Positions 44,901-54,297 of a stretch of DNA of 64,000 bases are shown here, piece after piece. Made by a program: the position numbers and the translations under genes. Position 1 is the stretch's first letter, and each line of letters opens with the position of its first letter. The stretch lies in the NCBI GenBank assembly GCA_921293015.1, contig OV121091.1:11747755-11811754 (forward strand), written 5' to 3'. This stretch comes from Phorcus lineatus. Lineage: Eukaryota; Mollusca; Gastropoda; Trochida; Trochidae. Under the pieces are notes generated by a model. That model saw nothing but the letters and a program-made list of their open reading frames with translations. It was not told the origin of the DNA and did not search any database.

Positions 44901-46221
44901 CCTGACGTAACCACATGATATAGTTTTGTGTTCAACAATGAGGTCATCCAACTCGCTGTCACGTGTCCATGACGTCACTAGTATACTATCGGCACGTGCT
45001 CTGTAACAAGTTCAGTTTGTCATTATCGTAATGGCATTAATGTAAGAGGACAATAGAACACCTCTATGTACACAAAGTGATCACACGAAAATTAAGATAA
45101 ATTTTACCAATTTCAAGGCAATCATTTTAAATCAAAAGAGCAGTTCTCAAATGAACGTAACATGTCCGTTTAAGTTCCGCGAATCCATGAATAAAAGGTG
45201 TTCACACACAAATGTCCCCCAGTAGTTTCTGCCTGATACCTGTCATTCTATGACAGGTATCAAGCAGAATACAACAATTTCGTATGTCATTCATTCAACG
45301 ACCACGAATAGTCGTTTTGAGTCAGTTACCATAAGAAGATCCTAAACATATATTTATTTTTTGAAAATGTGAAGGAATAACATTTCCAAAACATGCTAAG
45401 TACTATCTCTTCACGTAATCACTTGGTTAGTAGCAAACTTGGATAAGTAATGGCTTTTAGTACCCATGTAACAGAATTGATGTTAGATGACCAACACGCG
45501 GGGGGATGTACACACGCTTATAAACGATAGATGCATATCGACCATTCCGTCATATTTCAATTAAAACCTTTTTGTCTGGTAAATGACTATAGTTTTGTGA
45601 TTTTTAAAATTTATTTTATGTGTCGAAATGACATTTAAATTTGTCGCCATTATTACAACAATTTTGAAAGAAATTAAATAAAATTTTGTCAAAAACAGAT
45701 TATTAACAAGGATGAGAAGATTTATGGATGATCAACTTCTTAATGCGTATGAGAGCGACGTTTCTTATACCGTTATCAGGCAATGATGATAATTTATATT
45801 AGTTTTTAAAGATTTAATTATGACTATTAAACGGTTACTAATTTAACCAAATTTATCTACGTTTTCTTTGAAGTTACTATGTTTTATACACTGGTACTCA
45901 TCCCAACATAACAGTATATGCAACGATTATCAAACTACCAAAATTCCTCATAGTGATAACAGCAATTCAAGCATTCCGTTAGATTTTAAACTAAAACCAT
46001 TTTTTCGAATAAATGACTACATTGTTGCTTATTTGGCATTTTATGTCAAAATTGAATCAAATTTGTCCAAAGCAAAAGAATTTCAAAATCAAATATTGAT
46101 CATTAAAGAATTACTAATTTGATAAGTTTTACTAAATTGTCCATGAAAATTTATGATAGATTTGCACTCACCCCCACAAAGTCGTATAAGCAACAACTAT
46201 AAAACAGCCGTAATTCCTCAT
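41906..46221 (-). CDS. Secreted C-type lectin with apple/PAN-like and Thr-rich regions (lectin gene 1)
   Basis: Four exons in phase: 46172-46221, 44399-45000, 42782-42955, 41906-42120 (1041 nt, 346 residues). The start at 46221 gives a short hydrophobic signal peptide, MRNYGCFIVVAYTTLWG. Residues about 18-95 are a cysteine-rich segment (ISCGYVRSNVDCLKICSR, EECNSIFLHEDSLKCCL) resembling apple/PAN domains. A threonine tract of about 110 residues follows, encoded by an ACA/ACT trinucleotide repeat and likely O-glycosylated. The C-terminal C-type lectin domain covers the last two exons, with WLPNEPDINGC and the WLDEDC block. EPD stands where calcium-binding lectins have EPN or QPD, so sugar binding is possible but not certain. 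The paralog at 54298-57419 has the same phases. Confidence 0.88.
44404..44715. repeat. TTG/GTA trinucleotide tract coding the threonine linker of lectin 1
   Basis: About 310 bp of interrupted GTTGTT/GTAGTT triplets. On the minus strand it encodes the Thr-rich linker with scattered Pro, Ser, Ile and Ala. All other open frames here (valine-rich or cysteine-rich on the plus strand) are shadows of this tract. Length variation between alleles is likely. Confidence 0.85.
45228..45268. repeat. Perfect-stem hairpin (lectin 1 intron 1)
   Basis: Two 19-bp arms, TCTGCCTGATACCTGTCAT and its complement with one mismatch, separated by three bases. The loop is too small for a microRNA precursor. Probably a remnant of a foldback element. 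Confidence 0.6.
45890..45955 (-). pseudogene. Duplicate of lectin 1 exon 1 with lost donor
   Basis: The minus strand reads ATGAGGAATTTTGG and encodes MRNFGSLIIVAYTVMLG, closely matching the signal peptide of exon 1 at 46172-46221. The base that should start the donor is A instead of G (GG then ATGAGT, where the functional copy has GG then GTGAGT), so it cannot splice as the other copy does; read on, it meets a stop at once. It lies between exon 1 and exon 2 of lectin 1. Confidence 0.7.
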
Positions 46222-46353
46222 TATGGTAACAGCGAATCTTTCCTTAATCCTCCCTATACAAGTTCCACGGTGACAATAACCCGAGAAACAAGTTCCTATG
46301 CTCCCCGTTGTTTTCATCCAATGGGAGTGTTTTCTCTTATGTCAACCTTGCAT

Positions 46354-46361
46354 CTTATATA
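46354..46361 (-). promoter_or_regulatory. Candidate TATA box of lectin gene 1
   Basis: TATATAAG on the minus strand, 133 bp upstream of the start codon at 46221. It predicts a transcription start near 46325-46330 and a 5' UTR of about 105 bases. Position and sequence fit; there is no other support. Confidence 0.4.
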
Positions 46362-46720
46362 ATTCAGAAATAAACAATTCGTTCTAAGTTTAAAGCCATC
46401 TCATTTTATACGCTTTTCACAAGCTTCAATTAATAAAAGGTTAATATCGGATGTCATGTATTGATAGAATCCTATTTCAAATAAAACCATTGCTCAGATA
46501 TCGATCCATGACTGCTAAAGATCAATAGCCTTTAGTTTCATATGTAGATTCCTCAAAGACGCAGAGTTCTTTGACTGTGCAGTTGATATGAAGTCATAGA
46601 GAGCTTTAACCAGAGTAGATACGTTTGGTATAATAGTTATAGAGTCTTTAATAATCAACAAACTGTATGAGAAACCATCCTTGCATAGGGTCACTGGATA
46701 ATTTGGTGGTGATGAGAGTA

Positions 46721-47325
46721 CAGCTGCATACCGAAAGTTTGTTCACTTACCACTGAATCGTAGTGCAAATAGCGTGTAATTTGGGTTTCGTTTCAACGTC
46801 AAAAGAATAACTTCAGCAAGACTGATAATAGATCACCCACTGTCCATGTGTGAAATAGCCATTATTGAACTAATTTTGGCATTGTCTGGTCACTCGTGCA
46901 AAAATTCGAATTTCGGCATATTGATATAGACGGAAATTTTCGAAATTCGATTTCTTTAAATGTCGAATAAAATGTTACATATAGACTCTCTGAAATTAAA
47001 ACCAACATAATTTGTGCTAAGGAACAAACGTGAGTATTGTTTAAAGAAGTTGATAACTTATAAAGGATTTTATGGAGAAAATAAAAATTAGTTTTTTAGG
47101 AATTTTGACCCCTGGTCACTTCAATGACCTGCCAAAACGGTTACAGGTAATTATGGGGTACGATAAACCTTTGCCTCAAAGTAGAATGGATCTGCATATG
47201 TGTATTGAAAGTCAATATTAAACGTTTCTTTTTCGCAATGCAACGATACCTCAAAGGCGTCTCAAATTACATGATATTTGCACTTGTATATTCAGATATG
47301 TGAACAAACTTTTGGCATGCAACTG
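46721..47325. mobile_element. Mariner-type MITE, 605 bp, with about 110-bp inverted repeats
   Basis: The left end starts CAGCTGCATACCGAAAG after a TA; the right end finishes CTTTTGGCATGCAACTG before a TA, and the two ends are inverted copies over about 110 bp (shared blocks include AGTGCAAATA and ATGTAATTTG with changes). TA at both borders is the Tc1/mariner target duplication. No transposase inside. The first 25 bp are shared with the transposon end at 63117, its likely source of transposase. Confidence 0.8.
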
Positions 47326-47945
47326 TATTTGCAAAGAAAATTTCGAACCTCAAGAGTGAGCTAGGGGCGAATCCGCTAAATGAAGAATTCGAATCGCAAC
47401 GAAAAACACACAGTATACATTCAAAGACGAAATTGCATCACAATTTAACGACGATCAGAAATTTAAAGCAAGAACAGCTCAAGATGAAACACTTAATACG
47501 CAACACTGTTACTGCTGTAACTGATAAATAGTCATTAACAAACCTTTTTATTTGTTTGCATTCTCGACATCCCGGTTATACGTTCCGGTAAATCTCAGGT
47601 CATACCCATCATCCATTTACGTCTCCAGGTGTATATTTTAAATTTTCATTGTCAAACTTCTTTGTTTGAAGCAATCGCCGGTTTGTATTTTGAAGTTGAA
47701 TGTACGTATTGAAGGAATCGCTGCCATACCTCACTATTTCCGCTGCTTCTTTTATAATCATCATCGCAAAAAATTATACCCGAGAGCCTCGATTATGTAG
47801 CTTTATCAACTTTTTACAGTTTTACATTTGCATACCGAATACACTAACACATACACGTTGCGTTTCCTATCAAAATAACATGTTATTTGTTATGAGTTTC
47901 AGGCATTGTACCATTACGAAAAACACGTATAAGTTTGAGTTTTGA
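47326..47945. other. Intergenic, nothing recognised
   Basis: AT-rich sequence between the mariner MITE and the SINE. The 81-codon plus-strand ORF at 47700-47945 shows no domain. No RNA gene or further repeat is evident. Confidence 0.4.
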
Positions 47946-48273
47946 GTGGAGCACATTGGTGTAGTGGTTAGCATGCTTGCCTCTCACGCCAGAGACCCGA
48001 GTTCGAATCCCGGTGGACCAAAAATTTGTGACTTGAGTCTCATCCTGTGTTGCGTCCCTGGGCAAGACACTTCATCCACTTTGCACTCAGTTCACTCAGC
48101 TGTACAAATAGGTACCTGAACAAGGGGGGAAGTACGGACCTATACGGTCGCGCGGAGCGCTTGTTAATCGGCGGCACCGAAATTACTATCCCTCCAGGGT
48201 AATAATACTCATGGCGCTTTGAGCATGCTTTGTCATGGATATATGCGCGGTATAAGAATGCTATTATTATTTT
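47946..48273 (+). mobile_element. Full-length tRNA-derived SINE with V/Meta-type central domain
   Basis: The head (47946-48020) folds like a tRNA-Glu: A box TGGTGTAGTGG, anticodon-loop region CCTCTCAC, B box GAGTTCGAATCCC. The centre (about 48056-48119) carries CCCTGGGCAAGACACTTCAT ... CAGCTGTACAAATAGGTACC, the conserved block found in many metazoan SINEs. The 3' end GGCGCTTTGAGCATGC leads into CTATTATTATT. RNA polymerase III would transcribe it. It is not a functional tRNA gene: the acceptor stem does not pair well. Confidence 0.8.
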
Positions 48274-48372
48274 CAATACAGAAGTGAATATCAATTGTAC
48301 TTCAACGCAATCGAATATCACATCCACCACTTGACCGTAACAGTTTTGGCAGGTCATTGAAGTTAGCGGGGT

Positions 48373-48512
48373 CAACATTAGGACAACAAGGAGTTTTATG
48401 GATAATCAACTTCTTTGTACCAATTGCTTGAAAACGGTATAAGAATCTATACCGAAACGTCGCTACCAGTACAATAAAGAAGTTGATTATCCATAAAATT
48501 CCTTGTTGTCCG
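48373..48512. mobile_element. Palindromic foldback MITE
   Basis: Arms of about 40 bp (GGACAACAAGGAGTTTTATG, then GATAATCAACTTCTTT, and their complement) enclose a 60-bp centre with CCGAAACGTCGCTACC. Related in its arms to the foldback at 10423-10582; a one-armed relative lies at about 45712-45785. Confidence 0.7.
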
Positions 48513-49916
48513 TATACCGACAACTTCTAGAACGCCACTCAAATAGCTTGGGGCAACATTTCTTCAACATTTATTCTATTTTTCTCTGCAAAATCATTTA
48601 TAAATTTACGTTATCAACAGCTTTAAACAAAAGTCATGTGTGTTGCTTTGCACTAAGTCAGTGTGACTGTTCTGGCCTTTTTCTCTAAGTCGATATAAAC
48701 TTTTCTAATCAAATCTAAGGGAATGAAAATTTGGAAAATATGACCTTTCTGTCCATTTCATTGTGCCAAAAATAAAAATAAGATCATACCACATAACATT
48801 CTCTGAAATTCACCTCTGAACTTCAAATGTTAAATCTTGAAATTTTGTGTGTATCATTGATTTGTCGTTAGATTGTTCATAAGGCATGTGGGAAGGCTTT
48901 TAATTTGATTAAAATGATTGCCGTATATTGCCAGATCGATCCTCATTGCCCTTCTGTACTCACTGTCTTGATGGCGTGCCAGGTGATCAGATTTGGGGGT
49001 GTAGATATTTCAACTGATTGATTTCCTCATAAAGATAAAGAGACAAAAGACTGGCAAAAATCAATGGTTCTGTTCAGCTATATTTTTGTGCAACCTCATT
49101 AACTAAGTGAATGGGGGCATTTCTCTGTACTAAGATAATCAATGAATACATTGGTATTTAAGACTGCCTGAGCTCCAAGATAAATCTGAAAAGTTATTTT
49201 ACAATTAGAAAAACATGCCATTTAGTGAGTGTTTGCCTCTCAACATCAATATTCAAAAGGTTATTTGATAATGACAGTAAAATGTTATGAAAATAACCTT
49301 TTTAAAGTGAATATATATTAATGTTATCCTTTTGATTCACATTAACCTAAACATGGCAAAGTTACCAAGATTCCAGAAAAAGTAATATCTAACGAGATAT
49401 AATCATGAACAAAAAGCAATGTTTTACTACGAAGGCATCAATACCAGTTGTATAGAAAATTATGATGGAGCTACCCCTGTCGGAAGAGAACCCAATTTCG
49501 AAAATTCTTTCACAAAATATTGGATTGATGTAAGTAAGTGAACGTTGTTATTTACAATGTTATACAGTTTACAATGTTAAACTTGTTATATACAATGGAA
49601 ATGTGCAGATACTCCTTCCTGGATATCTTTCTAACTTCACACCCCTTTCTTCTTAAACGTCAATAGTGTCGATTTCGGATAATTGACATACTTCAAAATT
49701 GTCACGTGACTGTGATGTACATCGGTTTTCTTGTCTCTTTCATACTAATTGACTGGTTAATGACGCTATCGACACTGTTTCTCGTGATATATTAGAAACG
49801 ACACGGACATGACCCAGGTCTCACATGTACATGTGCTTTAGACTCGATAATCATTCGTTTGGTTGACGGGCACTGACCCCTTTTCAATAAATCATACCTA
49901 AAGGTTAATACCCGAG
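48513..49916. other. Intergenic, nothing recognised
   Basis: AT-rich sequence with no convincing exon on either strand, no RNA gene and no clear repeat. Confidence 0.4.
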
Positions 49917-50025
49917 GAAGTGTGTCATATGGTTTTTACGAAACGTAAGGGTATATTACCCGAGCAAGTACGAGGGTTATACACAAATTAGCACGAATTT
50001 CGTAAGAGTCATATGACACTTTTCA
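49917..50025. mobile_element. Small foldback element overlapping the end of the unknown gene
   Basis: Arms AAGTGTGTCATATGG..TTACGAAA and complement TTTCGTAAGAGTCATATGAC. The centre CCCGAGCAAGTACGAGGGTT resembles the sequence at about 35355-35385, where a similar unit lies in IDUA intron 4. Its right end reaches the TGA of the gene at 50023-50025. Confidence 0.5.
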
Positions 50026-50388
50026 GAGTGTGACAATTTCTGTTTCACCGATTCTAATCAATTTGAATTGTAAATTATCCAGAAAAAGGCCTCTTTTCCT
50101 TGCGACGGCCAGCACCTGTAACATAACGAACACTGTTTTTTCTACTTCATTAAATGATGTAACTCGCGCTAAAATAATCGTTTCTAGGTAAAAGTGATAT
50201 GTGCTCATCTACTCATATTGAAAACATGTCACTGGTAATGTTTCATCCTTTTGGTAATAGAATAACATACATGCAAATAATGTTTTACCTTCTCATCAAT
50301 CACTCCATAGAGGTTACTCAAGTTAGTTTCCCCAAGTAAACCTTGGTACATAGGCAATAATTCTGGTCTAATAATGAAATCTAATTCG
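50023..50388 (-). CDS. Unrecognised gene, last two exons
   Basis: Exon 50289-50388 (acceptor TTTTTTTGCAG, donor GAGAAG then GTAAAA) and exon 50023-50115 (acceptor TGTTACAG, stop TGA at 50023-50025) join in phase to 63 residues: ELDFIIRPELLPMYQGLL ... NLSNLYGVIDEK, then VLAVARKRGLFLDNLQFK ... IGETEIVTL. The first exon begins with one base completing a codon, so more exons lie upstream (higher coordinates); I could not find them. I do not recognise the product. It lies between the two lectin genes but shares nothing visible with them. Both splice sites look good, so a decayed or minor gene is more likely than chance. Confidence 0.5.
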
Positions 50389-51068
50389 CTGCAAAAAAAT
50401 ATTTCCAATCAGCAATATTGTTATGAATAAAGCATTTTAACCGACTAGTAGAATATTTCTGGTCTATAAATATTGTCTCCTGATTTGTATTTGGGCCATA
50501 TTATTGTAAAGTAATCTTTGGTCAAGTCATCGATTAGAAGACTAGAGTATTGTCGCTTGTGCGATGGACACATTTGTATGCATACATATAGGCAAAAATT
50601 AATGGGTTATCTTTTCAATGTTTGATAGATGAGATAAGGGTGTTGTCCATGCTACAAACCTGCAACTCTATTATTGGCCCACTTGTTACAGAGGTCACTA
50701 AGGAAAACATGAGCGAGTTGCCTCTGCTTGGAGTAAATTTCTTCTTTATTATGTTCTTGAGTTATAACTTGTTAAGACAGAACAAAAGCGTGAAAAGATA
50801 TGTTTTATAGCATTTCTAAGTACCACGATAATTTATATATAATTGTAATTTAGGAAAACCTATTTTAAAAATGCTCAATGTTTTGCAAAATATAAGTTTG
50901 TAGATAGGAAAATATCCTTTTTACTAAGTAAAATAAGAATATATAGAGATTCTTCAAGGCCAATCATTTCATTGACACGATATTGTGGTAAGAATTTTTT
51001 CTGAACTAAAGTTTTGCACGATGAAATTAAAGTGAAACATAGTATTATTAGGGATCCTTAGACAATTA

Positions 51069-52030
51069 ACTGTTGTAGGTGACCTCAGCATGAACTCCTT
51101 TTTAAAAATATTTGACGTAAAGATATACCCTATTCTTCTATATGGGGCAGAAATTTGGGGACTAAATACATTTGCAAATCTAGAAATGGTACATCTGTAT
51201 GCATGTAAAAAGTTCTTGGGTGTCAAACAAAACACACCAAACATTATGGTTTATGGAGAATGTGGCAGATATCCTTTATACATCTACTCCTGTTGTAAAG
51301 TAATTCGGTATTGGATAAAACTGTTACATATGCCATCATATCGACTACCTAAGAAATGCTATAAAATGATGATTTTATATGATAAAAATGGACATAAGAA
51401 TTGGGTAACTGATGTAAAACAACTACTATTTTCAATTGGTTTTTGAAATATATGGCTCAGCCAAAATGATGGTGTGAACTTAGACTTCATGAACATATTT
51501 ACCCAAAGACTTAAAGATATCTATTTTCAAAACTGGCAAGAAAGGATTAATGCTTCAAGCAAATGCAACCTTTACTCTGTGTATAAGAACAGTATGAATA
51601 CCGAATTATATCTAACTTGTCTAAATGTGAAAAAGTATAGGATAAATTTAGCACGTTTTAGATGTTCATCGCATGACCTATTCATTGAGAAAGGCAGATA
51701 TGTAAATATAAGTAGGGAAAATAGAGTTTGCAAACTCTGTAATTTGAATGCTATTGAAGATGAGTACCATTTCCTACTTGTTTGTCCAAGTTACTTTAAT
51801 ATTCGAAACGAATATATAAAAAACAAATATCATGTCAATCCTAATAAATGTAAATTTAAGGAATTATTAAACAGCACGAGCACTCGAGAACTAAAAAATC
51901 TGTCCATGTATATATATTATGCATTTGTACATAGAACGCATGTTGTTACTTGAATGTATGCAATGTATTTCATGTACTATAGGCCTATGGCCTCTTAAGT
52001 ACCAGAATAAAGATTGATTGATTGAAACAT
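51069..52030 (+). mobile_element. 5'-truncated LINE, C-terminal part with zinc-binding domain
   Basis: One frame (about 51090-51953) encodes the end of a non-LTR retrotransposon ORF2: the thumb-side block YPILLYGAEIWG, KFLGVKQNTPN and MVYGECGRYPL, then a CCHC-like zinc-binding module CKLCNLNAIEDEYHFLLVC. A TGA at 51444-51446 splits the frame. The 3' UTR ends with AATAAAG and a short GATT repeat, as in LINE tails. No RT catalytic core or endonuclease remains. Clade not resolved. Confidence 0.85.
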
Positions 52031-52214
52031 AGGCTGAACAATTGTTTTATAAGTTGTTTCCATGTTTCCGTGTAAATAAATTTCACTATTTCTTAATTAG
52101 AATTTCAACACATTACTAAATTACTAGCTAAATCTATGTAATATGCCGGTGACATTGAATTTTTGCAAAGCGTCAATCTTTGCATTTCAGATTTTCACAT
52201 TTCTGTAATAGTTG

Positions 52215-52508
52215 AGTTGAGTTTCAAGTTTATTTTACTTAAATCGCGGCTGCTAGTATTATTGCAGGGAGAAAGTCCGCAACACCATTGTGGCTATGCA
52301 TTGCGGTGAAACCTGCGAGCATCGGCTGGAACTAGCGAACCATGGGTGGTACTGCGCTGAAATTCAGTGTAGCATTGCATCCAAACCTGTCTGCGTGTAG
52401 AACAGTTCTCTACTGTAGACAAAGTTTCCGAGCCCCTGGCGGTATTCGAACCACGGACCTCTTGATCGGAAGCCAAACGCGCTAACCACTGCGCTATCCC
52501 ACCCCCTT
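52215..52508 (-). mobile_element. tRNA-derived SINE, second family
   Basis: On the minus strand it begins GGGGTGGGATAGCGCAGTGG (A box TAGCGCAGTGG) and has the B box GTGGTTCGAATACC, then a body with the complement of GAACCATGGGTGGT and a tail ending AAATAAACTTG. Partial copies are at 36328-36520 and 39546-39600. The minus-strand 60-codon ORF inside is not a gene. Confidence 0.75.
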
Positions 52509-54297
52509 CTGTAATAAAATATTAACATTAGCGTAACACACTTTTAAGAAATCTTCGACAAAAAAGTAATTAACTGATGGGTTAAAGTTACAACATATAT
52601 ATGTTACAAGTATTTACAAACAAATCTTTAAATGAATTTTTTAAAATGAGTTTTTGCTTTTTAGACCTCATTGTTTCACTAATCCATGCCAAGCATGTTT
52701 TAGAATGAATATGATTATCATATTTATGAATGTGGCAGAAGCATGATATTTATTTTACTCCTCAAAAAATGGTAAAGATCTGAGAATCAGTCAAACTTTA
52801 GAGAACACCTTTATGCATGATATTTGCAATAATTCCGATAGAATTGTATGAGACATTTTTTCAGCAGCTGTACAAATACACTGCTTATTAAAGACTCGAG
52901 TGCATTGGTGTTAAGATAATTAAGATAACTTTAAACAAATATGTTCAAAGAATTTATAACTCTGTGATCATCTTCACGTTGTATATGTTGAAAGATGAAT
53001 CGCTCGTCTTAACAATTAAGCATACAAAGCTTGAGCTGATAATGTTGTTTTGAACGAAAACATGTAGAAAAAATTATGTGTGAAGTGTTTACAATACATT
53101 AGTTTGTACAGCACCAAATGTTAAAAAAACTACGCTAGAAAAGTAAATGAAGCTGCACAATGTAGGAAACACATATGTCTCTTCAAAAGAATACCAGGCG
53201 CTTTCAAGCATTTTTCAAATTAATTATTCTGATGGAAATATACGTTTTCTTATGTAACATAAAATATAAAGAATTCAGTTAATGCAATTGTCAATTAAGT
53301 CTGGTGTGTCCACGTAATATGCTCTCTTAAGTTGTATTGATTCTCGACTTCGTCTCGTGACAATACCAAAGAACGCGGCCAGGTTTAGAATCGAATTACA
53401 GTAGGATTTCCTTTAAATGATATAATTGTTGCATGAAATACTTTTGGAAATGATAAAACAGATTGCGGTCATCATTAAGAAGAAAAAATAATTGCCCACG
53501 GGCTTTTCCAAAGGGAAAACATTATTTCTTCTTAATATTGCCTACGGGTCATGATTTATCAAATGTATGAACCGATTACGAATTATAAGACACAAAACCT
53601 CGTAAAAATATATACAAATCTATCCAGTATATTGAACTATTTTTCATAATTGTTTATTAATTAACACTCAAAAATAATATTTCTTGTCCTGAATCGATAG
53701 CCCTGATTTTATCAATCGCTTATGCAAGCAGGGATTTTTGTTAAAGGAGAGGATTTCTGAAAAAATAAATCATACTTTAAAATCCATATTAACACGAATA
53801 TAATACGGAAAGCGACATTAAATTACGCATTACGTGTTTTAACAATAGCTGCCAGTGTTCATTTGCATACTTCGCGACGGCATTCGGCAAACTTAAGCCG
53901 TGACGTCATAGATGCTCTCCGAACCGCGCCATTTTTCTATCAAAGCAAATAGGAAAAAATTAATGCCAATGAAGAAATGGTTGTGTATTATAAAATTTCG
54001 GACTAAAATGTCATAATGTGAGGATATAGTTTTTCAATAACACCTGTGTCTAATTGGAAAGACAGGTGAAGCGCGGCGAAAGGTGTGGATAACCAATTGT
54101 CTGTGTTGTTTAGATACAAATTTATTGTTTCTATACATGCTGAAATTTGAAGATTTTCACCCGTTTTATAAAGAAGCAAATCTAGTAACTTTTCAAAATC
54201 GACCAAGTCCTCTTTTTAGTTCACGATACAGCAAATTTAGAATGCATTTGTTCAAACCGGTAATGTATTTAGGTGGAATTGATTAATACTACGAATG
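52509..54297. other. Intergenic, 3' flank of lectin gene 2
   Basis: Mostly AT-rich unique sequence. A foldback with GAAGAAAAAATAATTGCC and complement-like ATTATTTCTTC occurs at about 53478-53560. AATAAA on the minus strand at 54121-54126, 172 bp below the lectin 2 stop, is a candidate polyadenylation signal. No exon seen. Confidence 0.45.

Noticed and set aside
45228..45268. microRNA precursor
   Set aside because: The stem is only 19 bp and the loop three bases, unlike a pre-miRNA.
47946..48020. tRNA-Glu gene
   Set aside because: A and B boxes are present but the acceptor stem does not pair and the sequence continues into a SINE body.
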